Under the pieces are notes generated by a model. The model saw nothing but the letters and a program-made list of their open reading frames with translations, was not told where the DNA came from and searched no databases. This document shows, in pieces, positions 48,794 through 58,918 of a DNA stretch of 64,000 nucleotides. Source of the stretch: Carnegiea gigantea (taxonomy: Eukaryota > Streptophyta > Magnoliopsida > Caryophyllales > Cactaceae); the NCBI GenBank assembly GCA_029747015.1, contig JAKOGI010001206.1:157501-221500 (forward strand), in the 5' to 3' direction. Position 1 is the first letter of the stretch; each line of letters opens with the position of its first letter. Position numbers and translations under genes: made by a program.

Positions 48794-50644
48794 AGTTCTC
48801 CCCCACCCAATCGGGCAACGACCTCTTTGCCTTTGACTCTGGTATGCTCAATTCCTAAGTTGCCTTGTTCACAAGGTGTGGCTCTTTCACTTGGTTGGGT
48901 TGATGTGTTGCATTTAACTACTCAGCATATCGATCCTTCGCATACTTGCATCTCGTCTTCATTCTAGCATGTTTCCTCATTTGTGCCAACTTCCAGGTGA
49001 CATCGGTGGCACGACACCCTTAGGCCCCGCATCCCCCCTGAGGATGGCTATGTAACCTACCTCCCTATTCTCCATGAGTTGAAGGGCAGGCAACGCTCTT
49101 TCCTTCTTAGCCTCCCATCTCATGGGTATCACATGAGCTTGCCCCTCATTCGTGATGAACAAGGCATTAGCATAGGGGACTATGAAGCATTTGCCCTACC
49201 CAAGAAGTACACTCCTAGATAGAACTTTCAGTCATCAAGAGGAGCGACAATTATGTCGACCTTGCATCTCCATGACCCAACTCGAATGTTAGCCTCTCGA
49301 GCAGCTTCATAGATGGGAAGGCTCTTCACATTAACTCATTTCATGTAGTTCTTCTCCTTTTTGTAAGGTAAACAAATCTCATTGGTGAGCTCCTTGGACA
49401 TATACACAGTGTTCGCTCTAGTGTCCACTGTAGCTTGGAAACTTTGGTCTCTATATGCATGAGGCTACCGTGTAGCTTCCCCAACTTAGTTTGATTTACA
49501 TTGAGTAGTTTCATAGAAGCTTTCTTTCTTTCTTCCTCTTACCTCTACTCCTTTTGGACAAGAGCTGCAAGTTTGCCCTATTTTGGACACTTGAAGGCTT
49601 ATTGAGGTCCGTTGCATAGGAAGCATGAGATCTTCTTGCATTGTCCCTTCGAGGAATCATTTTTGAACTCGACTAAGGGCCCGGTAGCGGCAATTATAGA
49701 GGCGAGGTCTTGCACACCATGCCTTTTAAGCTTCATCTTGACTCATCCACATAGGCTGTCGAGAAGCAAAAGAGTGCATCTTACTCCCCCATACTTGGAA
49801 TTCCCAGTAGAAGCTCTTGGAACTCCTTGATGTAGTCCCGGGTGTGACCATACCTTATGTTGGAAGCGTCTTAGCTTGGTCCTTGCTTCATTCTTGCCAT
49901 CCTTATGATACAATTCCTCCTTAAATTCCCTCTTGAATCCATGTCAAGTGTTAATGGGATTGGATCCTCTTTAGACATCATCACACCTGTGACTCCACCA
50001 ACCAAGGGCAATATCTTTAAGAGATAAGGCAGTGTTGTTCACCTTTTGAGCATCATCCTTGATGCACATTGCGCTAAAATATGCCTCGAGTCCCCATAGG
50101 AAGTTATTGATCTCTGTTGCATTCTCACCCTACGGAAAGTAGGAAGTCTCGGTGTATTTCCCTTTGGAGCGATGGACACTTGGATGGACCCATTATGAGC
50201 CATCATGCCCATGAACACCTTTAGTTGAGCTTCAAAGGCCACGAGCCTTGCTTTGTATGCCTAAACCTCGACCTTGAAAGATTTAACGTCAGTCTTGCGA
50301 GCTTGGAGTTCGCCATCTTTCACGGCCTCGGACGCTTGAAAGGATATGATTTCCTTGTCGATGTCGGCTACCACGAGCTTCAAAGCCGCTTGTATCTTCC
50401 GATGAAGCTCTTCCATGTCCCCAATGGACTTGAGCTCCTCGACGTATTTGTCCATGCTCTAGACCCTACCCATTATGGTGGACATGGTGGCGGTGAACTC
50501 CACGAACCTATTCTCCACAAGGGCCATCACGCCTTTGTTTTTGTCCTTACCCTTCTTGCCACATTGTTGAGGGTTGCCGGCATTGGTTACCCTTGAAGTC
50601 AACATCTCTCAAACAAGTAAGCTCTAATATCAACTGCCACGGGT
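48794..50644 (-). pseudogene. gag-protease internal region, left copy
   Basis: Gag N-terminal coiled part at 50261-50455 (DKYVEELKSIGDMEELHRKI, ASEAVKDGELQARK) and its continuation at 50039-50242 (AFEAQLKVFMGMMAHNGSIQ, then PRLPTFRRVR). The core and zinc-knuckle region follow to about 49560, then a protease-like region and 48977-49162 (EGQAHVIPMRWEAKKERALP). More decayed than the right copy. PBS-like AGTTGATATTAGAGC adjoins LTR B. Confidence 0.75.
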
Positions 50645-51226
50645 TGATAATTCACACAAACTCTAACTCATGCAGCGCTAGCAAATCACTCAAAACCCTT
50701 CCTTAGTTTGGTAGTAAGCTGTAAGTATTGCTTGACTTAGGCTTTGTGGAAAGCTAAGTAAGCACACACACACTCAAAGAGAACTTAGAAAGACAGTGGA
50801 CATAAGAGAGTTTAAGAGAATGCCGTGTATTACACTTGGAAGTGCTTTGAATGGCTTGATGTAAGTGAGCCTCTTTGGGGGCATATATATAGATGTAACC
50901 CCTCAATGGTGAAGATCTATTTGATCATTCGACTATGATTGTATATCCAGAATATTCAATATAAATATTCTAGATAGTAAACGAGTGTATAATAGTGTGG
51001 AACATGATAGAGGATTCTAAAATATTTTAATGCAATCCAAAAGTTCCTAGAATATTTCAAAAGGTCCTAGAAACTCTAAAAAGTTCTAGAACAATTTAGA
51101 AAGATTGTAGAGCACTCTAGAATGTTTTAGAACATTTGAGAAGATTCTAGCATATTTCATAAGGTTCCAAAGTGTTCTGTAAGATCCAAAATACTCCAGA
51201 AGTCTTCAGAAACTCAAACTATGATA
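50645..51226 (-). repeat. LTR B, shared middle LTR
   Basis: About 580 bp and related to LTRs A and C. Left side adjoins a PBS-like sequence; right side adjoins GGGTGGAAGATAATA in place of the purine tract. Confidence 0.8.
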
Positions 51227-51461
51227 TTATCTTCCACCCAATTGGGCAATGACCTTGTTGCCTTTGGGTCTTGTATACTCGAGTCCTAAGTTCTCTTGCT
51301 CACAGGGAGTGGCTCTTTCACATGGGTGGGTTGATGTACTGGATTTAACGGCTCATCACATCGACCCTTTGCACACTTGCATCTCATCCTCATTCTAACA
51401 TGTTTCCTGCTTTATGCCAACTTCCCAAGTGATGTTGGTGGCATGACACCCTTAGGCCCCT
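51227..51461 (-). pseudogene. 3' end of internal region, right copy
   Basis: Aligns with 48794-49025 of the left copy and stops exactly at the CACTA insertion; the alignment resumes at 57807. Confidence 0.8.
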
Positions 51462-51462
51462 C

Positions 51463-54277
51463 ACTACAAAAAAATAATGTACATGCCCACACTTATCTGT
51501 CTACACTTAAGGAAGTGTGGGATGAAAAATCACGAACTTTTCAACTTTACACATTATAAGTGTGAGGAACCCATAAATCTCCTTCTACATTTATTAACTA
51601 AGGACAATTTATAACATCCACAATTTATACGGTACCTTCATATCCGATTTATACTCATAATCATTATTATTTTTAAATTTTTATTTAATTTTATTTTCTT
51701 TGTAGGTGTTGAATAAATTGAGGAAAATGCAAGACAAAAAAGGCAAAAAATAAAATAAAATAAAACTCAAATCTACCCGATTATTTGCCACGTGCTGGGC
51801 ACATGCCCCCCCCCCTTCCACCACTTATCTCCTCATGTCTCTCTCCTTTCCCTCATCAAAAAGAAACCCACTCCACAATCTTCATCAGCCCTAAGCAAAA
51901 AAGGCAAAAAGAAATCCCAATCCCTTAACCTTCATCTTTTCTCTCTCTTCGCCATCTTTCTACCTCTCTCGAACTCATTCCATATCAACACCATCATCAA
52001 CACCCCCATCACCACAATTACTCTCATCCATTCTACTATCTTCATCAGCCAACACATCATCACCCAAATGTCCATGCCATTCCACACCAAGGGCTGAGAT
52101 CGAGCCGACTCAGGTATAAATTGAAGGCAACAGCGTTTGGGCGAGGTAATTGGGGAACCTAGGTATTAATTAGTTGTAGTTTAAGTTTTTTAGGCTAAAT
52201 TTAGGGCTTCTTGTTCGTTTAATTTTAGTTTTTAGATTTTTATGGTTGAATTTAAAGTTTTGTTTTATAGATTTTAGGGTTCACTTTTCGATATTTCGAC
52301 TCTAATTTCGAATTTGAGATTTGATCTTTAGCCTTCAATTTCATATAATTGAACTTTTTTGCATTGATCTAGAGTAGGTTTCATGAATTTTAGCTTGTAT
52401 TCGACTATTTTGGGTTTGGGTTGCTCTTGGTTGACTTTGAATTCCCTATCCCTTGTTTAGTTTCTCTGTTGTTTATGCTCTAATGCTTTGTTTCTTCTCT
52501 GTTTGTTTGCTGCATGATTTGGACTTGGTGTTGCTCTAGTGCTCGGTTGCTTAGCATTTTTTTTTGTTTATGGTAGTGCTTAAGAAACTGGTCTGGGTTC
52601 TTAACTAGGTGGATGCCTTAACCGTTTCCTTTGCTTCTGTTTCTACTTTGTTTTTTTATTTGGATGAATGTGGATAACCACCTTGAATGGAGCTTGAAGC
52701 TAGGTTGAGCTGTAGAGCAAGGAAGCCCTAAGGTCTATTCACCCTTCCCCTATTCTGGTTATTTCATTAAACATACTGTCTATTATCTTTGTTATGTTGT
52801 CTTTAAGAGCAGGATAATGATGTTGGTTTTTCTCATTTTGGGTGTTGGTTCTATATTAGGTTTAGTTTTACTTTTCATTAGTTCATTTCATTTATCTTAT
52901 GCTTAGTTGAATGGTGATGATTGTATTAGATTCTCAGTTTGAGGGCATTAGTTCTCTTTGAGTGATTTAATTTGGTCTAATGTAGTTAATATTAGATTAA
53001 TTAGTCTAATCCCCTCTTTTGTGACCTTAATCTTTTTCACTCAAACTCTTTGACTGTGGTTTCATAGTTCTTTGTGCATAGTTATTGCAATGTGGATTTA
53101 GACATACAGTGGATATGATCTTCATGAGAGGTAAATTTTCCAAAATTCGTGCTTGTTACCATTGTGTTAACCCCAACCCCCAAAGTCGGCCCAACAAAAC
53201 AAGAAAAAAGAAAAAAAAGGGATCTACATCTACAACATCAACATGCAGCTTGAATGGTACCCTTAAGAAAAGTTGAGGACCTTGTTTAGCTGCTTGAAAT
53301 TGTAATAAGAAGTTGTGTGAAGTCTCTAATAGCCAGGACCCAGTAGAGCTAGCTATATTTGTGCGTGCTCTGTATATTAAATAACCAGTTCGTGACTTTG
53401 TTTTATGAGCACCGGAACCAGTTGAAGATCTGGGACGTCTCTGTGTTTGTTCCTTTTTTTTTTCTGCTTTTATTTTGCGAATGTGGATTGGGCACCAAAC
53501 CTTGCTTTCACTCCCCAATCTTTTTGCATTATGACTGTGTATTGTACTTTCCATTGGTTTGCTTGTTTACCTTACTTTTTATGGGGTGTTAAAACTTATA
53601 AAATGCTTTCAATGCCAGCTTCAACCAGCAAGCCAGACATTTCAGTCTTCTTGGAAGCATAGTAGTGACTTTCAAGTTGCTTCACCAACTTTGACACCTT
53701 TTGAGAAAAAGTTTGCAAAGTTGTAAGTACGGATCTTCAAGAAATTGGTCACACATTATTGTCGCCTTATTCTTCGGCAAGCTTGTTTATTTTTTAGATA
53801 GGTAACCTGATATATGGTTAAACTTTAGAAATCTACTGCACAGAGATTGCGGTAAGCTTTGTACTATGTTGCAAAAATGTTGTAATTATATTTGGGAGCT
53901 GCACAGTAGAGTAAAAACTCATAAGGGATGAGGGTTCAATGGGTGTTGTTTCTTGTAGCTTGCAATGCTTATTACAAAGTTTATATGCTTTCTAATTCAA
54001 AACTACTATGCCCTTTCTTTGATGCCATTGGGGATAGGGCATAAATAGTTTTTAGAATAATCCAAATGATTATTCCTGCTGTTTGTACTCTATGTTGACT
54101 ATCTTTAGATGTTGGTTTGGTTTGTTTGATGTGTTTTTAGAAAGTTGACTTTATAGAGCCCCCCCGCGCTGCAGCCCCATCTAGCTGCTGCATGTCACTC
54201 ATGGATGTTATTATCTACTCTGTTTTAGCACTTCTAGTGTTTTTGGTTGGTTTTCATTAATGATACTCATGTTATAG
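51463..54277 (+). other. 5' part of the CACTA element
   Basis: After the subterminal repeats comes a C/T-rich tract (51806-52090) like a 5' UTR, then T-rich intron-like sequence to about 53580. At about 53612-53715 a short frame (QLQPASQTFQSSWKHSSDFQ, then PFEKKFAKL) might be a further AMSH exon, but I cannot confirm it. Confidence 0.4.
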
Positions 54278-54383
54278 GTCTCTAAGTGTGCCGCTTCCAA
54301 GGCAAGAAACATTGTCTAGACACTCCTTTTTAGGTCCCAATGGATTTAGGAACCAGTGGTAGGGACCAAAAGCAGAAACTAAG
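54278..54383 (+). pseudogene. Captured AMSH-like exon, inter-domain region
   Basis: Between acceptor ..TTATAG and donor GTGAGT it reads VPLPRQETLSRHSFLGPNGF, RNQW, stop, GPKAETK. Resembles the linker of plant AMSH proteins between the N-terminal and MPN domains. One in-frame stop. The phase (+1 start, 0 end) fits the next exon. Confidence 0.5.
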
Positions 54384-54458
54384 GTGAGTAATATTGCATC
54401 TCGTCCCTCAAATATTACTAGTTTGTCTTTTTACCATAATTTCTCCAATTCTACGCAG

Positions 54459-54505
54459 GTGTGCTACCCAAGTTACCCTGAGTTGACTCCTCTAGAAGAT
54501 TTAAG
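54459..54505 (+). pseudogene. Captured AMSH-like exon, following piece
   Basis: Between acceptor ..ACGCAG and donor GTTAGC it reads VCYPSYPELTPLEDLR, similar to the V-Q-Y-P-S..D-L-T-P stretch I recall in plant AMSH. In phase with 54278-54383. Confidence 0.5.
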
Positions 54506-54761
54506 GTTAGCCATCTTTTATCTATGTTTGCCTCTTTCTGATGCTGATTGGAGTTCTCTGATATTAGATTTCCTTCTTTGGAAAAATTTGCAAGTGTTAT
54601 ATCTAACTTTTGCTAGTTCTTATGTCATTAAAGCCCAATTCAAGTTACACAAAATGAAGTTCAAACTCAAAAGATATAAGACGGGATATGGAAGCAATCC
54701 TATCGATGGTAGATGGTCACAGCTTGAAGAGGATATGCCCCTAGCAATTGTAAGGCAACCA

Positions 54762-54848
<87 letters not shown>

Positions 54849-54855
54849 CTATCTA

Positions 54856-54939
<84 letters not shown>

Positions 54940-55135
54940 TTTGCCTTACCCCGCCCCATCCCCAAAAAAACAAAGAAAAAACCAACTTATGATAAGATGA
55001 TGCATATTCCACAATTTTTTTGACTCGATCTTTCGCTGCTTCTACTTTCATATTTCACAATTTCTGTTTTATTTTCTGGTTCTCTATTTATATGTTCTGC
55101 TATGATGTAAAGGGAAATTTTTTGAACTTTCACAG
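54506..55135 (+). other. Sequence between captured AMSH exons
   Basis: The exon expected here (start of the MPN domain, with the LETCG-type block and catalytic Glu) is not found. Instead there is an unassigned frame (FKLKRYKTGYGSNPIDGRWS, about 54660-54720) and a TA array. Confidence 0.5.
54764..54937. repeat. (TA)n array with TATC interruptions
   Basis: About 170 bp of TA repeats with ATCT units near 54848-54859, inside the CACTA element. Confidence 0.97.
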
Positions 55136-55210
55136 TGCCAAACATTAAACGAGGAAGAGATATTGAAGGTTCAGGACAGATTGTCTTTGTTTACCCTTGG
55201 ATGGATTCAT
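55136..55210 (+). pseudogene. Captured AMSH JAMM-domain exon 1
   Basis: Exactly 25 codons between acceptor ..TTTCACAG and donor GTAAGT: CQTLNEEEILKVQDRLSLFT then LGWIH. This is the AMSH (STAMBP-like) MPN+ domain up to the first histidine of the JAMM motif. No stop. AMSH proteins cleave Lys63-linked ubiquitin at endosomes with ESCRT-III. Confidence 0.88.
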
Positions 55211-55711
55211 GTAAGTGCTTCTAAATCTACGATAGCTATTGTATTCTCTTGATAGATATGTCTTCTACATTAAATCCTGCTCAATGTTCCTAATAAGGTG
55301 TTAGAATGGTCATTTGAGCCAATATGATTCTTAACACCGTTAGTCGCTTTCTCTTTTCCCTTTTTCAGTAGTTGGAGAAGGTTGGGTGAGGTGGATAAGG
55401 GTGGCTGGTTTGCGTGTCCTTCAAAGTAATTCTATATGTTCTAATTGTGCAAATGCCAATTTCTCCCTCTTAACTTCACTGTGGCTGCATTGTGTTTTGC
55501 CATGGTGATGAAGTTTTGGCTGTGGAATTTAGCAGTGCTGATGTTTGGGCTCATATGAACTTACTGGTCAAGCACAATTCAGTCAGTCACAAGTTTCATC
55601 TGAGTTGAACAATTTGGCCATCAAATAAATTATTGAAGACTTTATTAAGATATATTTTTTGCTGCCTTTATGTCCCTGTCATGTAATATTTTATGGTTTT
55701 TCGTTTTGTAC

Positions 55712-55774
55712 ACACACCCAACACAGACGTGCTTCATGTCATCAATTGACCTGCATACGCATTACTCATACCAG
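55712..55774 (+). pseudogene. Captured AMSH JAMM-domain exon 2
   Basis: Exactly 21 codons: THPTQTCFMSSIDLHTHYSY and Q, followed by donor GTAAGG. With exon 1 it supplies the two His and the Asp of the zinc-binding H-x-H-x10-D motif, all intact. The acceptor reads ..TTTTGTAC where ..AG is expected, so splicing here is probably lost. The rest of the domain is not found downstream. Confidence 0.9.
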
Positions 55775-56545
55775 GTAAGGGAAAATCTCGTTAACTCTAT
55801 CTTGTACTTTTTTGTTCTTTTAATTTCCCCTGTAAAAAATTTTAATAGTTGTTCCTTTGATATAAGTCATTATTTCTTGTTTAGCAACTTCCTTGTTGCT
55901 ACAGATGATTGTACTCAAATTTTATTATGGTTGGGGGAACAGCCACGTAGATTGTTAGAGAATGGCTTGCTTTGCTAGATTGAATAGGGCCCTGCTGAGT
56001 CTGTGTTCTTTGTCATTCTATCTGATGCTAAGTCTTTAGTTTGTTATGTGAATTTTTATGTTGTCTTTGCTGAAATAGCAATGGGCTTCTCACTTGTAAA
56101 TAAAAAATAACTTTTTGGCATTCCAATTCGATGGGCATACAAAAGCAACAAATGGTGTGCGACACTACCTTATCACATTAATCGTATGTAGCGAGTAGTG
56201 ACTCTCACTAGTCTCCTGCCTAGGGTTGGTGTTCTCATGGATTTTGTCTAGCTGTTTAACCCAACAATTATAGAGAGGCAATTTTTTTGGACACTTGATG
56301 ATTTTTTGGGGTCCCGGGGGGGATTGATACTTCACAACAAATAAGCAGTAGAACATGGTTTGTTCACTTTGCAACTTAATTATTTGTGCAAGTTAACTAA
56401 GATAAGAGATTAGTGTCCATTTGGTATTTGGTGTAGGCTGATTTTGTTTGACATAAAGATTTAAGAGTTATTTTAAGATTTGACATTCTTGACGAATACT
56501 GGTATACTGGGATTGGATTTTTCATTTTTGTAAGTCAACTTGTAG
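55775..56545 (+). other. Unassigned CACTA interior
   Basis: T-rich, intron-like. A short frame near 55870-55978 (DDCTQILLWLGEQPRRLLEN) has no recognised match. Confidence 0.4.
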
Positions 56546-56690
56546 GTTGCTGATGCTGAAAAGGCGTGGCAATGATTATGTCATGATTGTTGTAACTCAG
56601 TTCGCACAAATTGTGATGCATAGTGCTATAGGGAAAATAACACTCGATAAGACTTTTATGGAGAGAGATACTTTAAATGCTAACATTGTG
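56546..56690 (+). pseudogene. Captured stomatin-like (SPFH/band 7) exon
   Basis: Between acceptor ..TTGTAG and donor GTAAGT. It ends VVTQFAQIVMHSAIGKITLD then KTFMERDTLNANIV. This matches the core of plant mitochondrial stomatin-like proteins (pattern QLAQTTMRSELGK-TLDKTFEERDTLN). Several substitutions but no stop in this frame over the matched part. Same strand as the AMSH exons, so the element picked up pieces of at least two unrelated genes. Confidence 0.75.
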
Positions 56691-56880
56691 GTAAGTTTCT
56701 TCTTCTAGTTCTCTTGATTATTTGTTGTAATTTTTTCCAACAACATAAGGGATTAGCCTCGTATTTTATTCATGTATAGCATTCTTTATCCCCTTCAAGT
56801 TTGCGTTTTTGTTTTTGTGCTTGAGAAATAAACACTGGTATCTCTTTGACAATAATGTTGTTGAACCTCTCATAATTCAG

Positions 56881-57040
56881 GTTGAACTTGGCCGTGGTTG
56901 TATTATTGGTTGAACTCGCTTTTGGTTCTATTGTTAGTTGAACTTACCTAGGTCCTATATATGGCTAGTTGAACTCGATTGTGGTTATATTCTTGGTTCA
57001 ACTCTATTGTGGTTCTATAGTTGGTTGAATTCTGCGGTGT
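56881..57040. repeat. Imperfect 28-bp tandem repeat, about six units
   Basis: Units start with GTTGAACT at about 56881, 56909, 56937, 56968, 56995 and 57023, each followed by a GTGGTTCTAT-type stretch. Confidence 0.8.
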
Positions 57041-57401
57041 GTCTTTTAGCTTGATTCTGCCGAGTCTGCGTCTTAGTTAATCTCTTTCGTGATCTTTTCT
57101 AATAATTCATTTTTTGTGTGTGTTTCAATTTTCTGATTGGTTGCATTTCTGGAGCTAACATATCTCAGTGAAGAAAACAAAGATGGAGCTTTTTTATATA
57201 TTCTTTGACGTTAGACATGTTGTTAAAGTATGTATTCTTTGACGTTAGGCAAGAATATTTAGTTTTGATTACATTAGTCTTTGTTGATGTGTATACAATT
57301 AATTTTTTTTCAGGCACTAATGTGTAATTTATTTAATTCATGTTTGATCTACTTTAATTTGTTGGTTTATTAATTTTATTCATTTATGTAGGGTGATGCG
57401 A

Positions 57402-57496
57402 GCTGGTAATTAGTATAAAATTTATTAATTAGAAAAAGAACAATTGTACACAATTGTTCTACTTTTAATTTAATAAGTTTTATATTAATTACCAGC
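57402..57496. repeat. 95-bp near-perfect hairpin
   Basis: GCTGGTAATTAGTATAAAAT on the left pairs with its inverted copy ending TTAATTACCAGC. The centre is ACAATTGTACACAATTGT. Arms of about 46 bp differ at only a few positions. Confidence 0.88.
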
Positions 57497-57806
57497 ATTA
57501 TTTTTAAAAAAACTAAAGCGACACTAGTAACACTTTTAAGTGTGGAGAATATTATGACTTCTTGCGTCTTCTAGAATGGGCATAGTGTAAGATAACCGCA
57601 CATCAATTGTGGGTAATTAGTATTTACTTCGCATTTATAAGTGTGGAGAATATAGCTCTACCCACATTTTCATTAAGTGTGGAGAACACTTTCACACACT
57701 TAACTTCCCCACATTTAGTCTAAGTGCGGACAACTGCTATTTCTACACTTATAAGTGTGGTTATTAGCAAAATTAAATGTGGAAGGAAGCATTCTTTTTC
57801 GTAGTG

Positions 57807-57913
57807 CCTCATGCTTCTTAAGGGCGACTAAGTAACCTACGTCCCTATTCTCCATGAATTGAGGGGCAAGTAGCACTCTTTCCTTCTCAGCCTCCTATCT
57901 CATGGGTGTCGCG
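57807..57913 (-). pseudogene. Internal region, right copy, between two insertions
   Basis: Aligns with about 49026-49136 of the left copy; bounded by the CACTA duplication on the left and the 8-bp duplication of the next insertion on the right. Confidence 0.75.
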
Positions 57914-58918
57914 CATAGTTACCCAGGTCGGCATTCGCTTTGGCATGTGGTACGGGAACGGGAACATGGGACGCCACCCACAAGGAATCGGGTATGTTTA
58001 GGTACAATCTTGGGTACGTGGTTTGATGTTGGGAGGATCAAATTAATTTGTAAAAAAAAAAATTAGAAGGTAACGGATATAAAATAAAGTGATAATATTC
58101 AAGGATATATTGGATAACCCCTAGTCTTTGAACCAAAACGGAAAAAAAAAATGTTAGAATATTATAGTATTTTTGGTAATTTGGTTAAGACTCGTAAAAT
58201 AAGAAGTATTAGTCTTTTAAAGCGACTTATTATTTTTCTACATTTATTATAGGTATAAAATCTAATCATATAATGCTCGAAGAGGTAGATGGTGAAAATT
58301 ATAAATTCTAAAAGTGGCATTAAGCCATTAACGGTTAACAAAAGAAGAACATACAATGATTAATTTTTTTTTTTTGGAAATTATACATTCATTGTACTCT
58401 GTCGTGGTAACTTAAAATGGGTTATAAACTTTAATGACTTCGAAGCTGGCAAGCAGTCAAAGGGTTGAATAGGCTCACATTCATCGCACTCTGTAGTGGA
58501 ACTTGCAATAAACTAAAAAAGAAATAATTGCAATTTGATTCCCAAAAATAAATTGAAAAATAACTTCTAAAAAGAATCTGGCACCTTCTACTAGGTGCCT
58601 TTTCATCTCCCTCTCCCTTTGCCATCCATTGGCATTAATGAGTTAGATTAAAAATAATAAAAATATGAAATCTTTGCAGACTGCTCATTGTTTCCATGGT
58701 GGTCAAGAGTCTCTTCCCTTCCTTCCTCTCTAAGTTTAATTTCAAATGAGTTACAGTGTCTTGCCAATTTACTAAAACTCTTCTCATGGCTTCTGGGCCA
58801 CAGACTTTGCCGAATTGGAATGCTACCCAACTTGATCCGGGTCATCTTCGACCCACATTTGGGGATGAATGAACTGGTACACAGTTCCATGCCTCGACAC
58901 GCGATCCGGGTAACAATG
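57914..58918. mobile_element. 1,005-bp TIR element with 8-bp duplication
   Basis: Termini CATAGTTACCCAGGTCG and, inverted, CATTGTTACCCGGATCG. Flanked by GTGTCGCG (57906-57913) and GTATCGCG (58919-58926); removing it restores the tandem element reading. TIR and duplication size fit an hAT or Mutator-like non-autonomous element. The interior frame at 58648-58890 (minus) has no recognised domain. Confidence 0.8.

Larger units (their letters stand above)
51462..57806 (+). mobile_element. CACTA transposon (6.3 kb) carrying host gene fragments
   Basis: Ends CACTACAAAAAAATAATG and, inverted, CACTACGAAAAAGAATGC. Flanked by the 3-bp duplication CCT at 51459-51461 and 57807-57809; joining the flanks restores the host LTR element. 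Both ends carry subterminal copies of AAGTGTGG/CCACACTT (about 51487-51560 and 57525-57785), the usual transposase-binding repeats of CACTA elements. No transposase domain recognised. The interior has exon-intron blocks of an AMSH-like gene (54278-55774) and of a stomatin-like gene (56546-56690), plus a CT-rich 5'-UTR-like stretch near 51800-52090. By structure a Pack-CACTA type element. Confidence 0.88.

Noticed and set aside
50225..50596. 123-residue plus-strand frame, also 60135-60386
   Set aside because: Antisense shadows of the gag helical region of the tandem element; the minus strand carries the recognisable gag motifs.
53156..53554. 132-residue minus-strand frame in the CACTA element
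   Set aside because: No domain match; crosses poly-T and intron-like sequence opposite to the captured gene fragments.
54841..55051. Tyr-Ile repeat proteins on both strands
   Set aside because: Translation of the TA microsatellite, not a gene.
55136..56690. A working AMSH or stomatin-like gene
   Set aside because: Only isolated exons are present, the catalytic Glu exon and most of each protein are missing, and one acceptor is destroyed.
56881..57040. CRISPR-like repeat array
   Set aside because: Contiguous 28-bp units without unique spacers in plant DNA; a simple tandem repeat.
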